64,000 bases of DNA from Streptomyces nigrescens. GTDB taxonomy: Bacteria; Actinomycetota; Actinomycetes; Streptomycetales; Streptomycetaceae. Below are positions 1 through 8,617 of the stretch, in pieces. Below the pieces are notes generated by a model, which was given only the letters and a program-made list of their open reading frames with translations, made no database searches and was not told the origin of the DNA. The position numbers and the translations under genes were made by a program. The first letter of the stretch is position 1. Every line of letters starts with the position of its first letter. The stretch covers positions 558,001-622,000 of the forward strand of contig AP026073.1 in the NCBI GenBank assembly GCA_024349765.1, written 5' to 3'.

Positions 1-272
1 TTGGCGTCCTGGTGCAGCGCCAGCGTCCCGGCGCTGGGCCCGGTCGCCGCGGACTTGCCGCTGTCCCCGCCCGCCTGCCCGCCGTATCCGTCGGTGCCCT
101 GTCCGGAGCCGGAGGAGCCGTAGCCGTAGGCGTTGGTGCCCTGGCCGGCGGGCTGGACGTTGTCGGTGGTGGTCGTTCCGGCGCTCTGGTTGTCGCTGCT
201 GCCGCAGGCGGCGGTGAGCGCCAGGGTGGCGACCGCGGCGGCCGCGAGTCCCGCACGACGTCGAGTGATCAT
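1..272 (-). CDS. Secreted lipoprotein, N-terminal part (runs off window)
   Basis: The first 90 codons of a lipoprotein are visible; the rest lies beyond base 1. The start ATG at 272 has a GGAG ribosome site about 6 nt upstream. The leader has three arginines (residues 4-6), an alanine-rich core and a TAAC lipobox with Cys23 as the predicted lipidated residue. It is followed by a Gly/Ser/Thr/Tyr-rich linker. The last visible residues resemble the start of the COG4315 lipoprotein family (repeats with aromatic-x-x-Asp motifs), but too little is visible to be sure. It lies 152 bp downstream of the NuoF-like gene in the same orientation, so it may be the extracytoplasmic partner of that redox pair. 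Confidence 0.75.
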   Translation of the reverse strand, partial: MITRRRAGLAAAAVATLALTAACGSSDNQSAGTTTTDNVQPAGQGTNAYGYGSSGSGQGTDGYGGQAGGDSGKSAATGPSAGTLALHQDA

Positions 273-424
273 GGTGTCTCCAATGCCGTTGGGCGAAGTC
301 GATGGGTGAGGTGGTGCGTTGCTTGCCGGTCGGTTGCCGTCGCCCGGGGATACGGCCTGCGGGGCGTCCGGCGTTCAAGCCGCGCGAAGTTTTTCTCCGT
401 CGGCCAAAAACCGTGCCCGAGCGG

Positions 425-1975
425 TCAGTTGCCGCCCTGGACGCGCAGGGCGAGGGCCGGGCAGCGGCGTACCGCGAGCTGTGCCCGGCGCCGCATCCGG
501 GCCGGCAGCGGCATGCTGGCCCGCTCCGGGTAGCCGTCCGGGCCGAGCTTGATGACGCCCGGCACGACGTCCGCGCACAGGCCGTGGCCGCGGCACAGCG
601 TCCAGTCGACCAGCAGCCGTTCCTGCGGCGGGGCGGCGGGCTTGGCCGGGGCGGGCACCGGCGCGGGCAGCGCGGCGGGCGCCGGCCGGTGCCCGGTGAC
701 CGGCAGCGCTCCGGTCACCGGGCGGCCGCACCCGAACCCCCGCGCATGGCGCTCGAACTCCTCGGGGAAGGCGGCGAGGGCCGAGGCCACGAACCGCGCG
801 GTGCCGTCCGGGTGGCTGCATGCGCCGCGCTTCTCGACCGCTCGCATGCGGCCCTGCACGGCTTCCAGGGCGGCCTCGCCGCCGCCCCGTACGGCCAGGT
901 CGAGCTGGTCGGCGAGGGCCGGCAGGCCCAGGACGCACGGACCGCACTGCCCGGCGGACTCGGCGGCCATCCACTGCGCGACCCGTACCGTCTCCCCGGC
1001 CGGACAGGTGTCGTACGGCAGCGGCAGCACCGCGCCCGCGCCCAGTACGGCGCCGCACTCGGCCAGCGAGTCCCGGGACAGCGTCACGGTGAGCGCGTCC
1101 GTGGGGGAGACGAACGTGCCGTGGTAGCCGCCGATCAGCACGCCCTGCCCCTGGTCCATCCCGCACAGCGCCAGGACCCGGGCCAGCGGCACGCCGTAGG
1201 GGACCTCCACCACCCGGTTGCCGGCGACGGTCAGCAGCAGGGTGCCCGGCTCGGTGGGCAGGCCCGCGGTCCGGTAGCCGAGGGCGCCGAGCCGGGCCGC
1301 CACGGCGAGCTGGGCGTAGGTCTCGGTGTTCGACAGCAGCGTCGGCACCCCGTTCAGCCCGCGCTCGCTGGAGCGGATCTTGCGGCCGGAGGGCAGTCCG
1401 GGGCCGCCGCCCAGCCCGTTGGTCATCGCGCTGCCCTCGCCGGTGACGAACCGCTCGGTCAGCAGGGTGACCCGTAAGGCCGGCCGCACCGGGCCCCGTT
1501 CGGCGATCGCCCGCCGCACCGAGTCCTCCACGTCCGTGCGGGTCACCCCCAGGGCGACCTCCTGGGCGCCGAGCGCGTCGGCGGCCAGCAGCGCGCCGTC
1601 CAGCACCAGATGCGGGGCGTGCAGCAGCAGCGCGGTGTCCTTGAGGCAACTGGGCTCGCCCTCGCTGCCGTTGACGACCACCGCGGCTTTGCCCTCGGCG
1701 CGCCGCATCCCGTCCAGCACCGCGGACACCTTGCGGGCGAACGGGAAGCCGGCGCCGCCGCGGCCGCGCAGGTCGATGTCCTCGGCGAGCGCGACCAGTT
1801 CCGGCGCGGTGAGCTGCGGCAGGCTGCCGTGCCGGGCCAGATGCGCCACCCGGTCCATGCGCGGCATCTCGTCGAGCCCGGCCAGCAGCCGCGGCGGGCC
1901 GAACGACGCCAGCGTCGGTACGGGCTCCGACGCGGGCAGCGCCGGCAGCAGACGGGTGGGGGCGGGGGCGGTCAT
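425..1975 (-). CDS. NuoF-like NADH-binding flavoprotein fused to a 3Cys ferredoxin domain
   Basis: This 516-aa cytoplasmic redox protein has the NuoF/HoxF layout: a glycine-rich FMN site (RGRGGAGFPF, residues 70-79), the GSEGEPSCLKD segment (103-113), and a C-terminal iron-sulfur region. In that region the usual ESCGxCxPC motif reads ESAGQCGPC (339-347), so the first Cys is Ala341; Cys344, Cys347 and Cys386 remain. A proline/alanine linker (about 430-450) leads to a small ferredoxin with C461-x5-C467 and C505-Pro, the pattern of actinobacterial [3Fe-4S] ferredoxins. It probably takes electrons from NADH and passes them to the membrane protein encoded just upstream. Start 1975 was chosen because its ATG overlaps the upstream stop (ATGA) and has AGGAG behind it. 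The electron acceptor is inferred. Confidence 0.85.
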   Translation of the reverse strand: MTAPAPTRLLPALPASEPVPTLASFGPPRLLAGLDEMPRMDRVAHLARHGSLPQLTAPELVALAEDIDLRGRGGAGFPFARKVSAVLDGMRRAEGKAAVVVNGSEGEPSCLKDTALLLHAPHLVLDGALLAADALGAQEVALGVTRTDVEDSVRRAIAERGPVRPALRVTLLTERFVTGEGSAMTNGLGGGPGLPSGRKIRSSERGLNGVPTLLSNTETYAQLAVAARLGALGYRTAGLPTEPGTLLLTVAGNRVVEVPYGVPLARVLALCGMDQGQGVLIGGYHGTFVSPTDALTVTLSRDSLAECGAVLGAGAVLPLPYDTCPAGETVRVAQWMAAESAGQCGPCVLGLPALADQLDLAVRGGGEAALEAVQGRMRAVEKRGACSHPDGTARFVASALAAFPEEFERHARGFGCGRPVTGALPVTGHRPAPAALPAPVPAPAKPAAPPQERLLVDWTLCRGHGLCADVVPGVIKLGPDGYPERASMPLPARMRRRAQLAVRRCPALALRVQGGN

Positions 1976-2730
1976 GGGAGTTCTCCTGAGTTCGTGCGGG
2001 CATCGCGCAGCCGCAGGGCCAGCCGTACGGCCACCGCGGCGAGACAGATGGCGTATCCGGCCAGCGCCCAGCCGGCCGCGGCACGGCCCGACTTCAGGCC
2101 GTGCACCAGCGCCAGCCCCCACGCCAGGTACGCGCTCATGTGCAGCGCCCGCCACCAGCGGGAGGCCGCGATGCCGGTGAAGGCACCGCGCACCGCGCCG
2201 GTCACCGCGACGGCGATGAACACGTAGGCGGCGAGCGTGCCCAGGCCGATGAGCCCCGGGCGGGCGCCGTCGGTGAAGGGCACCGCGGCGGACACCCCTG
2301 TGGTGTGGCCCTCGGCGATCTTGACCCAGATGTGCAGGCCGAGGAAGCCGAGTCCGGCGACGCCGGTGCCGCGGTGCACGGCCTGGGCGAGCAGCCGGTG
2401 GCCGGTCTGCAGCACCATGCGGTCGGTGGCCGCGAGGCCCCAGAGGACCGTCACCGACAGCGAGACCAGCGCGAGGACCCCCGCGCCGAAGTCCAGGAAG
2501 CGCATCAGGGTGTCCATCGCGCCGGAGTGCAGGGTGACGGCGATGAAGAGCAGCAGCGCGGCCGGAAGTGCCGGGCGCAGCAGGGCGGTCGGGGCGGGGC
2601 CGCCGGGCGTACGGCGGCCCGGCGGCCCGGGTTCTTTCGGGGGCCGCCGGGCGCGCATGCGGTCCGGCGAGGGCCGGGCGCGGTGTGAGGCGCGGCGGCT
2701 CTGACGGGTCTGCAAACGCGGTGCGGACAT
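1972..2730 (-). CDS. Ferric-reductase-like heme membrane protein
   Basis: The product is a 252-aa integral membrane protein. After a basic N-terminus (about 45 residues) there are roughly six hydrophobic segments. Two histidine pairs suggest bis-heme b ligation, one spaced His-x13-His (VHRGTG...LGLHIW) and one His-x12-His (LHMSAY...ALVHGL), as in ferric-reductase/cytochrome b transmembrane domains. It has no FAD or NAD domain of its own, which fits the flavoprotein gene overlapping its stop codon by 4 nt. The start ATG at 2730 has a GGGAGG site 5 nt upstream. The likely role is moving electrons across the membrane to an extracytoplasmic acceptor; the acceptor is unknown. Confidence 0.8.
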   Translation of the reverse strand: MSAPRLQTRQSRRASHRARPSPDRMRARRPPKEPGPPGRRTPGGPAPTALLRPALPAALLLFIAVTLHSGAMDTLMRFLDFGAGVLALVSLSVTVLWGLAATDRMVLQTGHRLLAQAVHRGTGVAGLGFLGLHIWVKIAEGHTTGVSAAVPFTDGARPGLIGLGTLAAYVFIAVAVTGAVRGAFTGIAASRWWRALHMSAYLAWGLALVHGLKSGRAAAGWALAGYAICLAAVAVRLALRLRDARTNSGELP

Positions 2731-3065
2731 CGGACCTCCCGGTGTCGGGGCACGGGTGCGGGACGCGAATTCCGGTGAAATTCCGTCGGCGGGGTATTTG
2801 CCCGAAGCTATTGCGGGGCTTTTGTGCGGGTGACCCCCGGTAACACTAAACATTCCGTAACCGGGTGGATACACAGGGCCGTTAAACCGGATGTGCAAAA
2901 GCATCTACGAGCGCGTTCAGGCTTTCGTAAGGTTTATCGCGCTGTGACAAATTCCTGCAGCGGCGTCGCGATCGCGCCGGGGGACTCCGGATGATGCCCA
3001 GTCAGGCGCACGGGGGCGCCCTTCCCCAGTCCAACCCCCCATCCCCGCCAGGATCGAGGTAGCTG
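2731..3065. promoter_or_regulatory. Divergent intergenic region, relatively AT-rich
   Basis: The 335 bp separate the redox operon (leftward) from the PucR-type regulator (rightward). It is less GC-rich than its surroundings. A 6-bp-arm inverted repeat CCCGGT...ACCGGG lies at 2836-2865. No promoter could be fixed with confidence, but the divergent layout suggests that the regulator controls the redox genes. Confidence 0.4.
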
Positions 3066-4121
3066 ATGTGTGATCTCCTGAACCGCATCTGGTCGCGACC
3101 CCGAGGCGAGTGGACCCGGGTAGTGAGAAATGCACTCCCGGGCCTCGCCGAGGAGGTCGTCGCGGAGTTGCAACGCGGATTTCCCGCATTGGCGGCACTT
3201 CTCGGCGATACCCCTGTAGAAGAGGCTCAATGGGCCCTGGAACAGGCGCTGCTGACAGTTCTGGGTTACCAAAAAGAGTCGGAAAGTAAACGTCCGGCCC
3301 TGACGTCGGTTGTCACGCCGATGCCGGTGGCCCGGGCCCGCCAGGACCTGTTCGAGGTGCTCGCCGGCCAACGGGAGACCCCCGAGGAGGGGCTGGGCGA
3401 CCTGGCCCGCGCGGCCGGCTGGCCGGTCCCGGACACCCTCCAGGCCGTCGTCCTCGCCACCCCCGCCGAAGCGCCGCAACTCGCCGCCGCACTGGGCCAC
3501 GCGCTCATCGGCACCGTCGACGGCTACACCTGTCTCTTCGTGCCCGACCCGGCCACCCAGACCCGGGCCCGGCTGGAGGCCGCCCTCAAGGGCCGCGCCG
3601 CCGCGGTCGGCCACGCCGTACCGGCGACCGACACCGCCTCCTCGCTGCGCTGGGCCCGCTACCTCCTCACGCTGGGCCCCGGCCGGGTCGGCCCGGAGGC
3701 CCGCCCCGCCTTCGTCGACGACCACCTCTCCGCCCTGCTCCTCCTCCAGGACGAGTCCCTCGCCGACGCCCTCACCTCCCGCTGGCTCGGCCCGCTGGAG
3801 GAACTGACCCCCCGCCAGAGCGAACGCCTGGAAGTCACCCTGCTCGCCTGGCTGGAGGGCGGCGGCGCCCCGGAGGCGGCGAAACTCCTGCATGTCCACC
3901 CGCAGACGGTCCGCTACCGCCTCCGCCAGATCGAGAAGCTCTTCGGCCCGGTCCTCCGTGACCCCCGCACCCGCTTCGAACTCGAAATGGCCCTCCGCAG
4001 CCGCCGCCTGATGGCCCACGTCCGTTCCTACCGTGCCCGCGCCGGCCGCCGCGCCCGCGCCGTCGCCTCCTCGATACGACCACTCGGCATGGCCCGGGAG
4101 GCCCGGGTCAACGGGTTGTGA
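3066..4121 (+). CDS. PucR/CdaR-type transcriptional regulator
   Basis: This is a 351-aa regulator. The C-terminus (about residues 272-320) carries the PucR helix-turn-helix (AAKLLHVHPQTVRYRLRQIE), with the HPQTVRYRL signature of the family. The middle (about 100-230) has the weakly conserved GGDEF-like domain seen in CdaR/PucR proteins. The N-terminus is helical and acidic. The start ATG at 3066 has a GAGG site. It is divergent from the heme/NuoF/lipoprotein genes, so a regulatory link to them is plausible but unproven. A strong hairpin follows the gene. Confidence 0.8.
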   Translation: MCDLLNRIWSRPRGEWTRVVRNALPGLAEEVVAELQRGFPALAALLGDTPVEEAQWALEQALLTVLGYQKESESKRPALTSVVTPMPVARARQDLFEVLAGQRETPEEGLGDLARAAGWPVPDTLQAVVLATPAEAPQLAAALGHALIGTVDGYTCLFVPDPATQTRARLEAALKGRAAAVGHAVPATDTASSLRWARYLLTLGPGRVGPEARPAFVDDHLSALLLLQDESLADALTSRWLGPLEELTPRQSERLEVTLLAWLEGGGAPEAAKLLHVHPQTVRYRLRQIEKLFGPVLRDPRTRFELEMALRSRRLMAHVRSYRARAGRRARAVASSIRPLGMAREARVNGL

Positions 4122-4190
4122 GAGCAGAGGTTTTGAGCGGAGCCGCCTGGTGCGTCCGCTGATCTGACGACGGCTGTCCGCCGTTCGCGT

Positions 4191-4223
4191 GCGGCCCCGT
4201 CCCGGTATCCGGGGCGGGGCCGC
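4191..4223. terminator. Bidirectional terminator hairpin
   Basis: A 15-bp stem (GCGGCCCCG continuing to CCCGG, one T-G wobble) with a TAT loop lies between the convergent PucR-type and TetR genes. Confidence 0.8.
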
Positions 4224-4268
4224 AGTGTTTCCCGGACCGTGCCGACCGCCCGGGAAGCGCCGCCGCTG

Positions 4269-4883
4269 TCAGTCCCGGCCCTCCCTCTCGAAGGCCCGGT
4301 CCAGTTGGTGCCGGAGGACCGTGGTGGCCGCGTCGGGGGTGCGGTGGCCCACCAGGATGCTGGTGCCGAGGCCGGCGGCGAGGGCGAGGAGGGTGATCGC
4401 TTCGGTGCGGGCGTCCAGGCCGGGTCGGGTGAGGCCGGCGGCCTGCGCCTGGCGGAGCAGGTCGGTCAGGGCGTCCTCGGCGGCGCCGGGCCGCTGGAGG
4501 AACGGCTGGGCGGCGAGGGCCGGTTCGGTCACGGACAGCACCGCGTACGAGGTGTAGACGAGGTGGAAGGTGCGGCTCTCCTCGTCGGTGGGGAGGGACG
4601 CCAGGAGCAGGGATTCCGCGGTGGCGCGCGGGCCGGCGGCGGCGCCGGCGGAGCCGGCCCGGGCGGCGACGCGTTCGCCGAAGCGGGCGGCCAGGTGCTC
4701 CAGTCCGTACAGCAGCAGCTTCTCCTTGGTCTCGAAGTAGTACTGCACCAGCCGCAGGGAGACGCCGGCCTCCGCGGCCACGTCCCGCATGCCGACGGCG
4801 TGCAGGCCGCGCCGCCCGGCGACCCGGACGAGGGCCTCGGCGATCTGGGTGCGCCGTTCTGCGTGGTCCACGCGCTTGGGCAT
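4269..4883 (-). CDS. TetR-family repressor
   Basis: This 204-aa regulator has a typical N-terminal TetR helix-turn-helix (about residues 10-58, with VAAEAGVSLRLVQYYFETKEKL). The C-terminal ligand domain is variable, with helices and an IIxLLALAAGLG-like stretch near residue 165. The start ATG at 4883 was chosen because the domain begins directly after it. It is divergent from the alpha/beta hydrolase, and the 15-bp-arm palindrome at 4946-4981 lies between the two starts. The simplest reading is a repressor of itself and of the hydrolase, with the hydrolase substrate or product as ligand. Confidence 0.9.
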   Translation of the reverse strand: MPKRVDHAERRTQIAEALVRVAGRRGLHAVGMRDVAAEAGVSLRLVQYYFETKEKLLLYGLEHLAARFGERVAARAGSAGAAAGPRATAESLLLASLPTDEESRTFHLVYTSYAVLSVTEPALAAQPFLQRPGAAEDALTDLLRQAQAAGLTRPGLDARTEAITLLALAAGLGTSILVGHRTPDAATTVLRHQLDRAFEREGRD

Positions 4884-4945
4884 GGGGCGTTGTCTCCGCT
4901 CGTGGGTTCCGTGACCGGGCGGGAAACCCGGGGATCGATTTTGAT

Positions 4946-4981
4946 GATACCGCCGTACCAACAACGTGGTACGGTCGTATC
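4946..4981. promoter_or_regulatory. Probable TetR operator
   Basis: An inverted repeat with 15-bp arms (GATACCGCCGTACCA / TGGTACGGTCGTATC, 13 of 15 positions paired) and a 6-bp spacer lies between the TetR gene and the divergent hydrolase, 30 bp before the hydrolase start. Size and position fit a TetR binding site that could block both promoters. Confidence 0.8.
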
Positions 4982-5010
4982 ACGAAAATCAGACGCCCCT
5001 GGAGGTGACC

Positions 5011-5967
5011 GTGTCCCCGTCCACGACCCGTAGCCGGGCCGATGTCGGCCGCTATGTGAACGACACCCTGCGCGACCGCTACTTCGCGGCCTGTGATGCG
5101 GTCTACGCCCTCGGCGCGCCCATCCGTGAAGAGTTCGACGTGGAGACCGGGTACGGCACCACGCACGTCTACCGGTACGGCCCGGCGGACCCCGCCGCGG
5201 CGCGGCGCACGCCCGTCGTCCTGGTGCACGGATCGGGCAGCTGCTCCGCGATGTGGTACCCGAACACCCCCGCGCTCAGCGCCGAGCGGACGGTCTACGC
5301 GATCGACACCCCGGGCGACGCCGGCCGCAGTGTGCACCGCGAACCCCTGCACCGGCCCGAGGACGCCGCGCGGTGGCTGGACGAGACGCTGGCCGCGATC
5401 GGCCTGGACCGGGTGCACCTGGTCGGATCCTCGTACGGCGGATGGCTGGTCCTGAACCAGGCGCACCGCGCGCCCGGCCGGCTCGCCTCGGTCACGCCGC
5501 TGGACCCGGGCGGCCTGGAGAAGGTGGGACTGCGCTTCTTCGTCTGGATCTTCATCAGCCTCTTCGCGACCTCCGCGCCGCGGTCGTTGCGTCCCATGCT
5601 GGCGAAGTGGCTGGAGCAGCCGGTGCTCATCGTGCCGGAACTGCGCACGATGATCCGGGCGGGCGTCCGTGCCTTCCGCATCCGCCGCCCGGCCCCGCTG
5701 CCGCTGTCCGAGGACGAACTCCGCACCATCCGCACCCCGCTGTACCTGGTGCTCGGCAAGCGGAGCCTGCTGCTGCACCCGAAGCGGCAGGTCGAGCGGG
5801 TGCCGCGGGTGATTCCCGGGGCCCGCGCCGAGATCGTCTCCGCGACCGGGCACGGGCCGCAGATCGATCACGCGGACCTGGTCAACGAGCGGATGCTGGC
5901 GTTCATGGACTCCGTGGACCGGGCGGACGACCAGCGGAACGTGCCGTCCGGCCGTGCGGGTGAATGA
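5011..5967 (+). CDS. Alpha/beta hydrolase
   Basis: This 318-aa hydrolase has the fold's landmarks: the oxyanion-hole segment VLVHGSGS (about residue 70), the nucleophile elbow GSSYGG, and a C-terminal GHGPQ with the catalytic His. A lid with hydrophobic stretches (FFVWIFISLFATS) sits between them. I take GTG at 5011 as the start because GGAGG lies 5 nt upstream; an earlier in-frame ATG at 4966 would lie inside the operator. Substrate unknown; ester or lactone hydrolysis is likely. It is presumably controlled by the divergent TetR repressor. Confidence 0.85.
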   Translation: MSPSTTRSRADVGRYVNDTLRDRYFAACDAVYALGAPIREEFDVETGYGTTHVYRYGPADPAAARRTPVVLVHGSGSCSAMWYPNTPALSAERTVYAIDTPGDAGRSVHREPLHRPEDAARWLDETLAAIGLDRVHLVGSSYGGWLVLNQAHRAPGRLASVTPLDPGGLEKVGLRFFVWIFISLFATSAPRSLRPMLAKWLEQPVLIVPELRTMIRAGVRAFRIRRPAPLPLSEDELRTIRTPLYLVLGKRSLLLHPKRQVERVPRVIPGARAEIVSATGHGPQIDHADLVNERMLAFMDSVDRADDQRNVPSGRAGE

Positions 5968-6022
5968 CCCCACGCACCGATGACCGCGGTTCCGGCCCCG
6001 AGGGCGGCCGGTCCGCGTGCGA

Positions 6023-6054
6023 GGGCCCCGGGGCGGACAGCCGCCCCGGGGCCC
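6023..6054. terminator. Bidirectional terminator hairpin
   Basis: A perfect 14-bp stem GGGCCCCGGGGCGG with loop ACAG lies between the convergent hydrolase and DUF1996 genes. Confidence 0.85.
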
Positions 6055-6069
6055 TGGCGCATCACTGGA

Positions 6070-7614
6070 TCATTGGCACTTGCGGCCGCTGTTGATGCAG
6101 GAGACCGCCTTGTTCATCAAGTCGTCCGAGAGCACGTTGATGAAGTCGCCGTGGTCGGTGACGGGTTTGTGCAGCTGCTCGGGGAAGCTGTCGACGGCGA
6201 AGCTGGCGCCCTGCGGGACGTCGTAGGTGATCCGCTCGACCAGCTGCGGGATCGCCCGGAAGTTGTTGGGGCAGTTGCCGTTCCGGTCGGAGAACGCCAC
6301 GTGGTCGCGGTGGTTGCCGCTGTCGATGTTCTGACCGTCCCAGCAGTTCTGGAACGCGAAGGTGCGGACGACCTGCGAGCCGTTGGGGCAGAGCGGGTAC
6401 TTGTCCTTGAGCTGGCGGTCCTCGAAACCGGTGCAGGACCAGGAGGCGTTGGCGTTCTTCGTGCCGTTGGTGAACGCCTTCGCGTCGCCGGTGATGATGC
6501 GCAGGAAGCGGGGCATGGCCTGGACCTGGCCGGCCTGGCTGCCGCGGTAGGTGAGGGTCACCGTGGCCGGGGTCAGCACCGAGCCGACGTTGGCGTCCTG
6601 GGCGGCTCCCGGCTTCTGCTCGGCGTTCCCGTCGAGCTTGCGCAGCACCGGCCAGTAGTAGGTGGACTGGTCGCCGTTGGTGCAGGTGGTGTCGGAGGCG
6701 GCGAGGGAGTCGTTGGTGGAGAAGGCGTCGGTGGTCTTGTTGCCGACGTAGTCGTGGGTGTGGTGGGCGCCGTTGCTGACGCCCGGCGTGACGATGACGT
6801 TGTCGGGGTTGAAGTGGCCCTCCTCGTTGCGGCCGCACTCGGTGGTGAAGGTGCCGGTCGTGGCGTTGCCGCCCTGGGGCGCGGCGAACGGCGGGTCCCC
6901 GGCGTTCGGCTGCACGGCGGTGATGTCGACGAAGTCGTCGGGGGAGGGCCCGCCGGGCCGGCCCTGCTGGTCACCGTTCTGGCCCTGCTGCTGACCGGGT
7001 TGCTGGCCCTGCTGCTGGCCGCCGTCCTGCCCCGGCTGCTGGCTCTGCTGCTGGCCGCCGTCCTGGGGCTGCGGGGGCTGCTGGCCCTGGTACCAGCCGT
7101 CCTGGGTGGACTTCGTCGAGTCGTGGCCGCCGGTGCCCGCCCCCTCGTCGGCGGGCTTCATGGTGCAGCCGCTCATCTTCCACAGGTACGACGGCCGTTT
7201 GGCGTCCCGGGCGATCGCGGTGATCATCGTGTTGATGGTCCGCTGCCGCTGCTGCTTGAGCTGGGTGAGGACGGTGCTGCCGCTGCCCTCCATCATCCGG
7301 TGGTAGGCGTCGTGCACCTGCCGGTCGAGCGTGGCCAGGCCCTTGGAGACCTGGAGCTGGGCGCTGTGCGGGACCTGGCGGAGCCGTATCCCCACGTCCG
7401 GACAGGAGATCGTGCTGGCCAGGACGGTGTGCTGGTGGCCGGCTGCCGGCTCCGAGTCGGAGCCGCCGGCCAGCGCCGTGGTCGCGACCGCTGCGAGGCC
7501 GCCGCCGCCCAGCAGGAGCGCGGCCGCGGCGACCAGCATTCTGTTCGTCAGGCGGGAGCGTTTGTGGGACTGCTGCCGCTGCTGCCGTGGGCGGTGCCCT
7601 TGCCGTTGCGTCAT
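6070..7614 (-). CDS. Secreted DUF1996-domain protein
   Basis: This is a 514-aa exported protein. Residues 1-50 form a basic, Gln-rich n-region and hydrophobic core (LVAAAALLLGGGGLAAVA). Residues 50-160 are a helical segment, and about 170-225 is a Gln/Gly/Pro-rich linker. The C-terminal half is a DUF1996 domain, recognisable from GAHHTHDYVGN, the CWDG...HRDHVAFS segment and several paired cysteines. The domain is common in secreted actinobacterial and fungal proteins, but its biochemical role is unknown. It sits 120 bp downstream of the DUF4142 gene in the same direction, suggesting co-expression at the cell surface. Confidence 0.85.
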   Translation of the reverse strand: MTQRQGHRPRQQRQQSHKRSRLTNRMLVAAAALLLGGGGLAAVATTALAGGSDSEPAAGHQHTVLASTISCPDVGIRLRQVPHSAQLQVSKGLATLDRQVHDAYHRMMEGSGSTVLTQLKQQRQRTINTMITAIARDAKRPSYLWKMSGCTMKPADEGAGTGGHDSTKSTQDGWYQGQQPPQPQDGGQQQSQQPGQDGGQQQGQQPGQQQGQNGDQQGRPGGPSPDDFVDITAVQPNAGDPPFAAPQGGNATTGTFTTECGRNEEGHFNPDNVIVTPGVSNGAHHTHDYVGNKTTDAFSTNDSLAASDTTCTNGDQSTYYWPVLRKLDGNAEQKPGAAQDANVGSVLTPATVTLTYRGSQAGQVQAMPRFLRIITGDAKAFTNGTKNANASWSCTGFEDRQLKDKYPLCPNGSQVVRTFAFQNCWDGQNIDSGNHRDHVAFSDRNGNCPNNFRAIPQLVERITYDVPQGASFAVDSFPEQLHKPVTDHGDFINVLSDDLMNKAVSCINSGRKCQ

Positions 7615-7734
7615 GAGATCACTTCGCTTCGTCCGGTGTGAGGGGTGGGGTGAATGCGCCTTGCGGGGTCAGCCGGTCGGCGTGCGCCCCGGCTGCCGTC
7701 CGCCGCGGCCGGGAACGGCCCGCCGCTGGACGGC

Positions 7735-8382
7735 TCAGCTGCTGTGCAGGGTGTTGAAGTCGACCTTGCCGGTGTTCTCCAGGACCGTGATGTGGTCCAG
7801 CACGGTGGAGTTGGCCTTGTTCGCCAGGGAGCGCACCATCGTGTTGCGGGTCTGGTCGCGGACCATCGCGATCAGCCCGAAGACCTTGCCGTGCGACCGG
7901 CGCAGCAGCTCGGCGAAGAGGCCCGGGTACTCGGCGTCCGAGGCGGAGTTCAACTGCCCGAGCCAGCCCTGCTGTTCGGCGGTGGGCTGGTTGGGCAGCG
8001 GGATGCCCAGCGCCCGCCCGGCCTCCACCGACCGCCGGTCCAGCTCGGTGTGCCCGGCCACGAGGTGGTCGCCCGCGGTACGCACCGCCGCCGTCTTGCC
8101 GCGCTCCTGGGCCTGCCGGCCCGCGGGCATCTCCCACAGCCCGGCCAGCCTGACCTTGCGCACGAAGTCCCGGTCCATGGCGGTCAGCGGGCCGTAACGG
8201 GTGTTGACCGTCCCGCCACCGTCGTCGTCGTACGAGACCGTGTTCGTCGCCGCCGACGCGCTCTCCCCGAAGAGCTGTACGGGCAGCAGCAGCGCCGCGA
8301 GCGTGGCCACCAGCGCGGCGACCACCAGTCCCGTGGCGATGGACCGCCCGGATGCTGCGGAATTGCTGAGGATCGACCGCAC
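7735..8382 (-). CDS. Secreted DUF4142-domain protein
   Basis: This 215-aa exported protein has a signal peptide or membrane anchor at residues 15-45 (GLVVAALVATLAALLLPVQL). The rest is a helical, ferritin-like DUF4142 domain (YGPLTAMDRDFVRKVRLAGLWEM at its start). The start codon is GTG at 8382 with GGGAGG 6 nt upstream. DUF4142 proteins are poorly understood and often linked to envelope stress. It lies between the acyl-CoA synthetase and the DUF1996 gene, all transcribed leftward. Confidence 0.85.
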   Translation of the reverse strand: MRSILSNSAASGRSIATGLVVAALVATLAALLLPVQLFGESASAATNTVSYDDDGGGTVNTRYGPLTAMDRDFVRKVRLAGLWEMPAGRQAQERGKTAAVRTAGDHLVAGHTELDRRSVEAGRALGIPLPNQPTAEQQGWLGQLNSASDAEYPGLFAELLRRSHGKVFGLIAMVRDQTRNTMVRSLANKANSTVLDHITVLENTGKVDFNTLHSS

Positions 8383-8617
8383 GGAGCGCCTCCCGGTTCG
8401 TCCCTACGGGAATGGACTGGAATGCCACCGGACGCTAGGCCGCGCACCGGGTCCGTGGACGCGGGTTCTCACCCCTGGACAAATTACGGCCGGGCCCGCC
8501 GCGACACTGCTACGGTGCCGCGGGCGGGCCCGGCCGGGACGGTGCGCGGGCGGGCAGGCGTGTGCCCGGCGTGCGGGCGGGGCCGTGCCCCTGGCCCACC
8601 GCCGGGGGCCGCGCCGT

